From contig NZ_JAEKJT010000005.1 of the NCBI RefSeq assembly GCF_017303055.1, forward strand, positions 1 through 64,000: 64,000 nt of DNA. Reading direction: 5' to 3'. Positions within the stretch are counted from its first letter, which is position 1. Each line of letters begins with the position of its first letter. Made by a program: the position numbers and the translations under genes. Of this stretch, positions 56,964 to 64,000 are shown one piece after another. The notes beneath the pieces were generated by a model. The model had not been told where the DNA came from, searched no databases, and saw only the letters and a program-made list of their open reading frames with translations. Origin of the DNA: Halomonas litopenaei (GTDB lineage Bacteria; Pseudomonadota; Gammaproteobacteria; Pseudomonadales; Halomonadaceae).

Positions 56964-58271
56964 TCAGATCAAGCTGGGCAGCCAGGTGATCAACGCCGGC
57001 ACCCAATAGAGCAGCAACATGCCCAGCAGGAAGCACAGCACGATGGGCCAGGCAGCAGCATAGATGGTCGGCATCGACACCGACGGCGCCCCGCCCTTGA
57101 CCGCAAACAGGTTGTAGCCAAAGGGAGGTGTCAGGCTGCCCACCGCCAGATTGATCAAGAACAGCGTCCAGAACCATACCGGATCGAAGCCATAGGCCTT
57201 GACCAGCGGTGCATAGATGGGAATCACCACCATCATGAAGGCGATCTGGTCGATGAACATGCAGGCAATCAACGGGATCAGCATCAACAGCAGCAGCATC
57301 AGTCCGGCATTCAGGTCCATGGCGGTCGCCGCGGCGACAAGTCCCGAGGTTGCCCCGGTAAAGGACAACAGCTGACTGAACAGCTTGGAGCAGGCCAGGA
57401 TCGTGATGATCATGGCGCTGATGGACAACGACGACAGCAACGCCTGGCCTGCCATCTTGAGGCTGAACTTGCGGTAGTAGATGGCCACCACAATGGCACC
57501 GAGCACCCCCGTAGCAGCGGACTCAGAAGGTGTCGCCACCCCCAGCATCATCAGCCCCAGCACCGAGAAGATGATGATCGAGAACGGCGCCATGTTGGCC
57601 AGGGCACGCCCTCGCTGTCGCCAGTTACCGCCACCGGAGTCATCCACCGCGGGGGCCCGCGACGGGTCCAGCAGCATGCGCACGACCACATAGGTGACGA
57701 ACAGTCCGGCCAGCAGCATCCCCGGGATGATGCCGGCGATCAGCAGACGCGCGATGGAAACATCGACCATGGAGCCAATGATGATGACCAGCAGGCTCGG
57801 CGGAATGATCGGTGCAAGGCCGGCCCCTCCTAGTATCAGGCCGATCGACAGGCGGTCGTCATAGCCGCGCTGCTGCATCGTCGGCAGCGCTGAACGGCTG
57901 AGCATGGCCGTCACCGCCAGGGCCGACCCCGACAGGGCACCAAACAAGGTGGACAGTGCCACGACAAAGAAATAGAGACGTCCCTTGATGCGCCCCATCA
58001 GGGTGTCCAGGGAGTCAAAGATGACGTCTATGGAGCCTGAACGAAACAGCAGCTCCCCCATCAGCACAAACAGTGCGATGGTCGTCAGCGTCTCCGAGGT
58101 GACGGTGTCGTAGACACTGTTGGCGAACATGCCGAAGCCGGCGCTGCCCATCAGCCAGAACGTGCCGGCCACATTGATCGCCAGAAACGCCACGAAGACC
58201 GGCACGCCCAAGGCAAACAATCCCATCAGCAGGGCGATGGCCACGCCCAGGGTCACATACCACTCCATCAC
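56964..58271 (-). CDS. dctM: TRAP transporter large permease (DctM family)
   Basis: 435 residues with about twelve membrane segments. Family marks: FVALSTLFGALSGSALAVTAMLSRSALPTMQQRGYD, GLILGGAGLAPIIPPSLLVIIIGSM and MFIDQIAFMMVVIPIYAPLVKAYGFDPVWFWTLFLINLAVGSLTPPFGYNLFAVKGGA. The main sodium-driven transport channel of the TRAP system. Its start directly abuts the dctQ stop. Confidence 0.93.
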   Translation of the reverse strand: MMEWYVTLGVAIALLMGLFALGVPVFVAFLAINVAGTFWLMGSAGFGMFANSVYDTVTSETLTTIALFVLMGELLFRSGSIDVIFDSLDTLMGRIKGRLYFFVVALSTLFGALSGSALAVTAMLSRSALPTMQQRGYDDRLSIGLILGGAGLAPIIPPSLLVIIIGSMVDVSIARLLIAGIIPGMLLAGLFVTYVVVRMLLDPSRAPAVDDSGGGNWRQRGRALANMAPFSIIIFSVLGLMMLGVATPSESAATGVLGAIVVAIYYRKFSLKMAGQALLSSLSISAMIITILACSKLFSQLLSFTGATSGLVAAATAMDLNAGLMLLLLMLIPLIACMFIDQIAFMMVVIPIYAPLVKAYGFDPVWFWTLFLINLAVGSLTPPFGYNLFAVKGGAPSVSMPTIYAAAWPIVLCFLLGMLLLYWVPALITWLPSLI

Positions 58272-58808
58272 CTAGCTCTCCTGCTGTGGGCTGTCGCCGT
58301 GGGTGTCGCTGGGCCACTCGACGGTGGCGGGAAACACCGCGCGTCGCAGAAAATGCAGCGCCGTGTTGGTGAAGCCGTAGCCGATAAAGCTCGATACCCA
58401 GACCTTGGGGATGTCGAGCCCCATGGCCGTGGTGGTGCCACTCGCCAACTGGCGGGCGCTTTCGCTGATCAGCATCCACGCCGCCAGTCCACAGACCGCA
58501 GCGGTCAGCAGCGCCGTCACGCGCTCGAAGCCCTGCTGGCGCGCCGCCGGCAGGCTGTCCTGAACGACGCTGATCGCGATATGACCGCGAGTGCGAGCTA
58601 GCTCAGGCATGGCCAGGCTGGCGGAAAGACACAGGCAATAGGCGACGATGGAACTCGACCACAGGGTCGGAGCATTGAAAAAGTAGCGGGCCACCACTTC
58701 GATCCAGAAGCACACGACGATGCCACACAAGGTGGCACCGCCGAGGTAAAAGCCGAATCGCGTGAGGCCATCGTGCCAACGGGCAAGGGTAGCCAGCATG
58801 GGTGCCAT
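58272..58808 (-). CDS. dctQ: TRAP transporter small permease (DctQ family)
   Basis: 178 residues with four membrane segments. TLCGIVVCFWIEVVARYFFNAPTLWSSSIVAYCLCLSASLAMPELARTRGHIAISVV is typical of DctQ. Forms the membrane unit with DctM. Four bases after dctP. Confidence 0.9.
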   Translation of the reverse strand: MAPMLATLARWHDGLTRFGFYLGGATLCGIVVCFWIEVVARYFFNAPTLWSSSIVAYCLCLSASLAMPELARTRGHIAISVVQDSLPAARQQGFERVTALLTAAVCGLAAWMLISESARQLASGTTTAMGLDIPKVWVSSFIGYGFTNTALHFLRRAVFPATVEWPSDTHGDSPQQES

Positions 58809-58812
58809 CCGC

Positions 58813-59826
58813 TTAGGGGGTCATGTCGTTGCTTTCAGCGATCTCACGCATCTTGGCGACCGCTTCGGGGGACTTGTCGAGTCCGAGCTGCCAAATGCCT
58901 TCGGTCACCAGGGCGTCGAGCCGCTCGGCGTCTTCCGGCGCAAACTCGGTCTCCTGCATGCCCAGCTCCTTCAGGCGCTCCCACTCTTCCACGGCCAGCT
59001 GGTCGAGGATTCCGGCGATCTCAGCCTCGAGCGCTTCGCCCTGGGCCAGCAGCACGCTTTGCTCAGCGTCGTCGAGTCCGTTGAAGGTATCGAGGTTCAT
59101 CAGCAGGTAGGTGTAGGTCTGGCCGAAGGTCGGCTTGGAGAAATACCCCGCCACTTCATGCCAGCCCAGGTCCTCGACGCCGTTGAGACCCCAGGCAGCA
59201 CCGTCGATGACGTTACGGTCCAGGGAGGAATAGACGTCACCACTGGACATCAGTACCGGGGTGCCCCCCAGGCCCTGGGTCACGTTGGTGTAGGTGGGGC
59301 TGCCGCGCAGGCGTCGCCCTTCCAGTCCAGGCGTGCCATCGATGGGATCCTTGAGGATGTACTGGAAGCCACTGGAGCCCAGCGGGGGAATGGCCAGCAG
59401 CTTCAGGCCCAGCGCGTTGTATTCACTGTCGATAAAGTCCCACAGCCCGGATTCACGAGTCTTGGCAGGGTCGACGAAGACACCGTCCATGGCGGCACCG
59501 ACGCCAGTGGTGTTCGTGTGGTAGGCGCCATGGGTGTAGAGCAGGTCGAACACCCCTGCCGAGACCGGCTGCAGCTGTTCGAAGGGCGGCACCACATCGG
59601 GTCCATTGAGGGCAATGTTGACGTCGCCATCGCTGGCGCTCTGGACCTTGTCGATGTAGCGCTGGGCGACTTCACGGGTGTAGGCCGACGTCAGATCATA
59701 GCTCGACAGCATACGCAGGTCGGTCGCCTCGGCAGGCGTCGAAACGGCGGACAGGGTCAGGCTTGAAAGCGACAGCGCTGACACGGTCAGCAGAGAGCGG
59801 GAGAGTCGGGACAGGGAGCGATTCAT
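58813..59826 (-). CDS. dctP: TRAP transporter substrate-binding protein (DctP family)
   Basis: 337 residues from the ATG at 59826 (GAGGAAA site); an upstream ATG adds 10 residues without one. Signal peptide ending near TPAEATD, then the DctP fold with GRRLRGSPTYTNVTQGLGGTPVLMSSGDVYSSLDRNVIDGAAWG, which holds the Arg that usually binds the substrate carboxylate. Substrate is unknown but likely an organic acid. First gene of dctP-dctQ-dctM-rraA, divergent from a LysR regulator. Confidence 0.92.
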   Translation of the reverse strand: MNRSLSRLSRSLLTVSALSLSSLTLSAVSTPAEATDLRMLSSYDLTSAYTREVAQRYIDKVQSASDGDVNIALNGPDVVPPFEQLQPVSAGVFDLLYTHGAYHTNTTGVGAAMDGVFVDPAKTRESGLWDFIDSEYNALGLKLLAIPPLGSSGFQYILKDPIDGTPGLEGRRLRGSPTYTNVTQGLGGTPVLMSSGDVYSSLDRNVIDGAAWGLNGVEDLGWHEVAGYFSKPTFGQTYTYLLMNLDTFNGLDDAEQSVLLAQGEALEAEIAGILDQLAVEEWERLKELGMQETEFAPEDAERLDALVTEGIWQLGLDKSPEAVAKMREIAESNDMTP

Positions 59827-60214
59827 GGGTTTCCTCGCGATTATGGTTGTTATCATCCGTGGCCGAGGCGGGAGGTGCCTGGCAAAAGGTTCCTGGATAC
59901 CTTTTCAATCTAGTCAGGGCACGACGCCAGGGTCAACGACTATCAGGCCACGGAGTTTTTCGATTTTTAATACTTAGAATTTATGTGATTTATGCAAAAA
60001 AATACACACATAAACTCGCTAGAAGTAACGGCGCATTTTAAGCTGAGCCACAGCGGAAAAATCACCAAAAAGGTGCAACCGATGCGCCAGGGCGTCATGC
60101 CACGTCTGGTGTCCGTGCCCTCGGCATCGCTCACAACAGCAACAACAGCGATGCCAGCAGCGATGACAAGCCCAATATCAACAACAACGCCCACCATAGC
60201 GAAAGGAGCCAGCG
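59827..60214. other. 388-bp divergent region between dctP and the LysR gene
   Basis: Contains a perfect inverted repeat AAAAGGT (59884-59890) and ACCTTTT (59899-59905) about 58 bases before dctP, a likely operator; an AT-rich part around 59955-60010; and a CAA/AGC-rich low-complexity stretch (60125-60195) before the LysR gene. No gene seen. Confidence 0.6.
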
Positions 60215-61222
60215 ATGCGGCCGATTCACGATACTCTGGACTGGAATCTGCTACGTACCTTCATCGTCATCGTTCAGGAAGAAAGCGTCAGCAAGGCCGC
60301 CGTGCGCCTGTATCTGTCGCAGCCGGCGGTCAGCCTGTCGCTGAAACGCCTGGAGGAGCGGCTCGGGCAAAAGCTGATCGAGCGCGACAGCCATCGCTTT
60401 CGGGTGACCCAGGCGGGCCAGCTGGTGTATCGCGAGGCGGTGGATATCTACGCCAACGTAGCGCGCCTGGCGGCATCGGTGGGAGAGGCGGATCCCGAGG
60501 TCGCCGGCCACGTCTCACTGGCGTTTATCACCGGCATTCAATGTCGCTTTCTCGACAGCGTGCTGGCCGCCTTCCATCGTCGCTATCCGCAGATCACCTT
60601 CGAGATCGAGGACATGTCCAGTCAGGAGGTGCAGCATGTGCTGTCCCAGCGCCAGAGCGCCCTGGGCATCTGTCTGGCCCAGGGCTGCCCGGATAATCTC
60701 GACAGCCAGATTCTGGCCCGTCAGCGCTATCGCCTGTTCTGTGGCCGCAGCCATCGGCTGTTCGGCAGGGACAACCTGCCGATGGACGAACTCCAGCGTG
60801 AGGCCTACGTATCCTTCGGTAGCGAACAGCTCGACGGAGTGCTGTCGCCGCTGGCCGTGTTTCGCGCCCAGCACGGTCTCAAGGGCCCGGTGGTAGGCCA
60901 GTCCAGTCGCCTGCAGGAAATTGAGCGCATGGTCATGGCGGGATGGGGCATCGGCTGTCTGCCAGAACACCTGGTCGCCCGAGAGGTCGCGGACGGCGAC
61001 CTGTGGCCATTGCCGCCCTACGCCGGCGTGGCCGACATCGACCTGCACGTGATGTGGCATCGTGAAGGTCGCGCCAGTGTTGCCGAGACGACCTTCATCG
61101 AGTTCTTTCAGACCTGCATGGCCAAGGTGCCGATGGAAGCTCGGCTGACGACCGGTATCGACATGGCCGATGCCGCCCTGACTCCGCTCGCCGCCTCGCT
61201 CAGCCCCGACGAGCCAGGCTAG
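60215..61222 (+). CDS. LysR-family transcriptional regulator
   Basis: 335 residues with an AAAGGAG ribosome site. N-terminal winged helix (WNLLRTFIVIVQEESVSKAAVRLYLSQPAVSLSLKRLEERLGQKLIERDSHRFRVTQAGQLVY), then a substrate-binding-like sensor domain. Divergent from the TRAP operon, which it probably controls; the effector may be the transported acid or a breakdown product. The C-terminal ~30 residues extend beyond the usual length. Confidence 0.92.
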   Translation: MRPIHDTLDWNLLRTFIVIVQEESVSKAAVRLYLSQPAVSLSLKRLEERLGQKLIERDSHRFRVTQAGQLVYREAVDIYANVARLAASVGEADPEVAGHVSLAFITGIQCRFLDSVLAAFHRRYPQITFEIEDMSSQEVQHVLSQRQSALGICLAQGCPDNLDSQILARQRYRLFCGRSHRLFGRDNLPMDELQREAYVSFGSEQLDGVLSPLAVFRAQHGLKGPVVGQSSRLQEIERMVMAGWGIGCLPEHLVAREVADGDLWPLPPYAGVADIDLHVMWHREGRASVAETTFIEFFQTCMAKVPMEARLTTGIDMADAALTPLAASLSPDEPG

Positions 61223-61230
61223 CCACCTGC

Positions 61231-61285
61231 GCGATAAGCTGGGCGATAAGCGGGGCTATAAGCGGGGCTATAAGCAGGGCTATCA
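61231..61285. repeat. 12-bp tandem repeat between convergent genes
   Basis: Four and a half units of 12 bases of the type GCGATAAGCGGG or GCTATAAGCGGG, in the 60-base gap between the LysR gene and the ThDP enzyme gene. The last unit runs into the stop region of the leftward gene. Confidence 0.75.
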
Positions 61286-63001
61286 CCGGCTCAGGGCCGC
61301 CTCGCGAATCGCGCTTAGACGTTTGCCGGGGGCGATGCCGTCGGTTTCGTAGCGCAGCTCGATCAAGGCTGGGCGCCGCTCACGCTCGGCGTAGGCCAAA
61401 GCACGCTCAAAGGCGCCGTCGAAGTCCGCGTCACGCTCAACGACTTCGCCCAGGCCACCGTAGGACTCCACCAGGGTGGTAAACGCCGGGTTGGTAAAGG
61501 TCAGCGCAATCTCACGCCCCGGAAAGTCATTTTCCTGATGGGCGCGAATGGTGCCCCACATGCCGTTGTTGAACACCAGCACCACGATACCCACGCCATA
61601 CTGCAGTGCGACCCCCAGCTCCTGCAGGTTCATCTGGAAGCAGCCGTCCCCGGCGAAGCACACGGCAGGACGATCAGGGTATTCAAGCTTGTATGAGATC
61701 GCGGCCGGCAGCCCGTAGCCCATTGACCCTACGGTCGGCGCCAGTGAGCTGCCGAGGCCGGAAAAGCGCACGTAGCGGTGGGCATAAAGCGCGTAGTTGC
61801 CTGCCCCCACCGTGACGCAGCCCTGTCCCTGCAGCCGACGGTCCACGCTGCAAGCGACACGGTCGAGGCTCAGCGGTCCCGGCGCGGGCTGCGGCTCAAG
61901 GGTTGCCAGATAATCGGCACGGGCGGCACGGGTCTGCTCGGCCCAACGTGGCGGCGCATCAGGGGCCAGCGCGTCCAGGCCGCTGGCAAATCCGACCACG
62001 TCAGCGTTGATCGCGAGGTCAGCATGATAGACCCGGCCCAACTCCTCCGGGTCCGGATAGACATGCACCAGCGTCTGGCGGGGACTCGGCGACTGAATCC
62101 AGGAGTAGCCTTCGCTGGTCGCCTCCCCCATGCGAGTGCCGACAGCGATCAGCAGGTCGCTGTGTTTCAGGCGCTCGCGCAGGGCGTCGTCCATGGCAAA
62201 GCCGACATGTCCGGCGAACCGTTCATCGTGCTGGTCATAGCATTCCAGCCGGCGCCAGGCGACGCCCACCGGCAAGTCGAAGCGCTCGGCAAAGGCGACC
62301 ATTTGCGCCTGGGCCTCGCTCGTCCAGCCGCTGCCGCCAATCAACAGGAAAGGACGCTCGGCCTCGGCCAGGCGTGCCTTCAGTTCAGCCAACTGATCGC
62401 GTGAGGGATAGCTATGCAAGGCTGCCATGGGCCGGGCGTCAGCAACCTCCGCTTCGCCCCACAGGGTGTCTTCGGGCAGCGCCAGCACCACCGGCCCCGG
62501 TCGACCGCTGGTGGCCACGCGGTAGGCACGGGCAATGTACTCGGGAATGCGATCGGTGGCATCAATCTGCGCCACCCACTTGGCCATGGGGCCAAACATG
62601 CGACGGTAGTCGATCTCCTGGAAGGCCTCGCGCTCCACGAAATCATTCCCCACCTGGCCGACGAACAGAATCATCGGCGTGGAGTCCTGGTAAGCGGTAT
62701 GCACGCCGATGGACGCGTTGGTGGCTCCGGGTCCTCGTGTGACGAAGCAGATGCCGGGCTCGTTGGTCAGCTTGCCGTAGGCCTCGGCCATATAGGCCGC
62801 GCCGCTTTCCTGTCGACAGACGATGGGGTCGATGGCACCACGGTGCTCGTTCAAGGCATCAATGCACGGTAGATAGCTTTCACCAGGCACCAGAAAGACT
62901 CGGCGCGCGCCGTGTAACCGCAGTTGATCCATCAGGATCTGACCACCGTTGCGGCGTGGTTGAGAGGCAGAAGTCACGGCAGTTGTCGCTGGCTGGCTCA
63001 T
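61283..63001 (-). CDS. Thiamine-diphosphate enzyme, acetolactate synthase-like
   Basis: 572 residues from the ATG at 63001; an upstream frame extension of 66 residues has no family match and overlaps the next gene. N-terminal Glu of the ThDP site in CRQESGAAYMAEAYGKLTNEPGICFVTRGPGATNA; cofactor motif AGDGCFQMNLQELGVALQYGVGIVVLVFNNGMWG. The family includes acetolactate synthases, sulfoacetaldehyde acetyltransferases and 2-oxoacid decarboxylases, and I cannot decide between them. No regulatory small subunit is nearby, so a catabolic role fits better than amino-acid synthesis. Confidence 0.85.
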   Translation of the reverse strand: MSQPATTAVTSASQPRRNGGQILMDQLRLHGARRVFLVPGESYLPCIDALNEHRGAIDPIVCRQESGAAYMAEAYGKLTNEPGICFVTRGPGATNASIGVHTAYQDSTPMILFVGQVGNDFVEREAFQEIDYRRMFGPMAKWVAQIDATDRIPEYIARAYRVATSGRPGPVVLALPEDTLWGEAEVADARPMAALHSYPSRDQLAELKARLAEAERPFLLIGGSGWTSEAQAQMVAFAERFDLPVGVAWRRLECYDQHDERFAGHVGFAMDDALRERLKHSDLLIAVGTRMGEATSEGYSWIQSPSPRQTLVHVYPDPEELGRVYHADLAINADVVGFASGLDALAPDAPPRWAEQTRAARADYLATLEPQPAPGPLSLDRVACSVDRRLQGQGCVTVGAGNYALYAHRYVRFSGLGSSLAPTVGSMGYGLPAAISYKLEYPDRPAVCFAGDGCFQMNLQELGVALQYGVGIVVLVFNNGMWGTIRAHQENDFPGREIALTFTNPAFTTLVESYGGLGEVVERDADFDGAFERALAYAERERRPALIELRYETDGIAPGKRLSAIREAALSR

Positions 63002-63041
63002 GTCAGAGTTCTCGATATCGTTGTTGGTATGAAAAGGCAAT

Positions 63042-63794
63042 TCAGGCGTCACCGAGGACGCGATGAACGGTGGCCACCTGGTCTGGCAGCACCACACAGC
63101 GCGCGCGAATGCCACGGGACCTGGCCCAGGCCAGATCGTCGTCGATGCCCTGCGGATAGGGCCATGGGCCATCGATGGCCAGGCACTGGGCCTCGGCACA
63201 GGCGGCGAAGAAGCGCTCGCGCCAGGGGGCCAGCACCTGGACGCGGTGACTCACGTCAGCGTCGGCGGCCACCCCCAGATCCCGAGACAGGTCGCCGGTA
63301 CCCAGCAGCGCCGCCGTGACTCTTGGGCTGGCCTTGAGGATGTGCTGGGCGGCTTGCACGCCAACGCGGCTCTCCAATGTCGGAATCAGCGCCGTCGACC
63401 CCTGCTCCAGGCGGCCGCGGCGCTCTTCCCGTGCCATGGCCATCGCCAGCAGCACGATGTCCATGGACGACTCGACCTGGGGCAGGAAGATGGCGGCCGG
63501 CAGCCCACGCATCAGCACCGCCAGTTCGCCATCACCGCCTTGAGCCAGCGGGTTGATGCGCGCCATGGGCAGGCGCCCCCGCTGACGGCAACGCTCGGCA
63601 AAGGACGCAAAGTCGATGCAGGCACGGGACCGCTGCGGCGCGGGGGTGAACTCCTCCAGGTCGACAATGATCGCCTCGGCGCCACTTGCCAGCGCCTCTT
63701 CCAGACGCTGCGGGTCATGTCCTGGCACGAACAGCCAGCTACGGCAGGCGCTGAGAGGAGCGCTGATCGACGTCGTGGCACTCATGACGGTCAC
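63042..63794 (-). CDS. HpcH/HpaI or CitE-family aldolase/lyase
   Basis: 250 residues. CRSWLFVPGHDPQRLEEALASGAEAIIVDLEEFTP is the CitE/HpcH N-terminal pattern, with the metal-binding acids in VDLEEF and FLPQVES; LIPTLESRVGVQAAQHIL and LLGTGDLSRDLG follow. Family members cleave citramalyl-CoA, malyl-CoA or 4-hydroxy-2-oxoacids, usually giving pyruvate, glyoxylate or acetyl-CoA. It lies between a TRAP permease gene (overlapping by four bases) and the ThDP enzyme. An ATG 3 codons in is an alternative start. Confidence 0.85.
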   Translation of the reverse strand: MTVMSATTSISAPLSACRSWLFVPGHDPQRLEEALASGAEAIIVDLEEFTPAPQRSRACIDFASFAERCRQRGRLPMARINPLAQGGDGELAVLMRGLPAAIFLPQVESSMDIVLLAMAMAREERRGRLEQGSTALIPTLESRVGVQAAQHILKASPRVTAALLGTGDLSRDLGVAADADVSHRVQVLAPWRERFFAACAEAQCLAIDGPWPYPQGIDDDLAWARSRGIRARCVVLPDQVATVHRVLGDA

Positions 63795-64000
63795 TCCATC
63801 AAGTTGGGCAGGAACAGGACGATGTCCGGCACGAAGGTAATCAGCAGCAGCACCGCCACCATGGCCCCCAGCATCAGTCCCAGATAGCGCAGCGACTCCA
63901 TGACGCTGATACCGGCAATACGGCAGGCAGCCATCAGGTCGACACCCAGTGGCGGAGTATTCGCACCAATCGCCAGATTCACCGTCAGCAGCACCCCGAA
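63791..64000 (-). CDS. Second TRAP transporter large permease, C-terminal end (partial at right edge)
   Basis: About 70 codons that continue beyond the window: VLLTVNLAIGANTPPLGVDLMAACRIAGISVMESLRYLGLMLGAMVAVLLLITFVPDIVLFLPNLME. The NLAIGANTPPLGVDL stretch is the C-terminal signature of DctM-type permeases. It overlaps the lyase gene by four bases, so transporter, lyase and ThDP enzyme probably form one operon. Confidence 0.85.
   Translation of the reverse strand, partial: FGVLLTVNLAIGANTPPLGVDLMAACRIAGISVMESLRYLGLMLGAMVAVLLLITFVPDIVLFLPNLME

Noticed and set aside
60125..60195. CAA/AGC-rich stretch before the LysR gene as a microsatellite
   Set aside because: The units are irregular; low complexity, but not a true tandem repeat.
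63002..63199. N-terminal extension of the ThDP enzyme
   Set aside because: The 66 extra residues overlap the lyase gene in another frame and resemble no ThDP enzyme; the ATG at 63001 gives the normal family N-terminus.
1..64000. CRISPR arrays, insertion sequences, prophage genes, tRNA or rRNA genes
   Set aside because: No regularly spaced short repeats with unique spacers, no transposase or integrase motifs, and no cloverleaf or rRNA-like sequence noticed on either strand.

Overview
The window looks like a chromosomal segment of a high-GC gammaproteobacterium, most likely Halomonas or a close relative in the Halomonadaceae. This is inferred from gene content and order (an flhDC-controlled flagellar system with flgA-N, fliC, fliDST, motAB, che and flhBAE-fliA in one block, with ars and TRAP genes beside it), not from a database match. 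The genes for the MS ring, C ring and most of the export gate (fliE to fliR) are not here and must lie elsewhere.

Layout, left to right. (1) 1-2813, minus strand: the N-terminal 937 codons of a giant repetitive BapA-type adhesin, running off the left edge, followed by a very AT-rich, nearly gene-free stretch up to 3720. (2) 3721-6593, minus: an arsRCHB arsenic operon with its promoter and an operator palindrome. (3) 6719-17592, minus: flgBCDEFGHIJ and flgKL; flgKL has its own sigma-28 promoter. flgA (17785) and flgM-flgN (18711-19465) diverge on the plus strand. (4) 19596-29908: a PAS/GGDEF/EAL protein with eroded active sites and a sigma-28 promoter, a small unknown protein, flagellin fliC, a membrane GAF-PAS-LOV-GGDEF-EAL protein, and a YcgR-type PilZ protein fused to HD-GYP. 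(5) 30035-33853: fliD, fliS, a fliT-like gene, a fliK-like gene and an flhB C-domain paralogue. (6) 34147-35048: the master regulator operon flhDC. (7) 35334-48740: motA-motB-cheA-cheW, three chemoreceptors, cheR, cheB, cheY and cheZ. (8) 48970-53404: flhB-flhA-flhE-fliA. (9) 53586-55970: ahpC-ahpF behind an OxyR-like box. (10) 56207-64000: a catabolic and uptake region with a complete TRAP transporter, an RraA-family protein, a LysR regulator, a ThDP enzyme, a CitE/HpcH-family lyase and the end of a second TRAP permease.

How it works together. FlhDC would switch on the structural genes and fliA; FlgM holds FliA (sigma-28) until the hook is finished. I can read seven sigma-28 promoters with the same 11-bp spacer, in front of flgK, flgM, the degenerate GGDEF/EAL gene, fliC, fliD, motA and cheB.

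The most interesting part is a cyclic-di-GMP layer built into the flagellar block: a protein with an intact LOV photoadduct motif (GRNCRFLQ) in front of intact GGDEF and EAL domains, followed directly by a PilZ flagellar-brake/HD-GYP fusion that lacks two expected metal-binding histidines, plus the sigma-28-driven degenerate GGDEF/EAL protein. Together they suggest a blue-light to c-di-GMP to motility circuit. That circuit is inference; the domains and motifs are read from the sequence.
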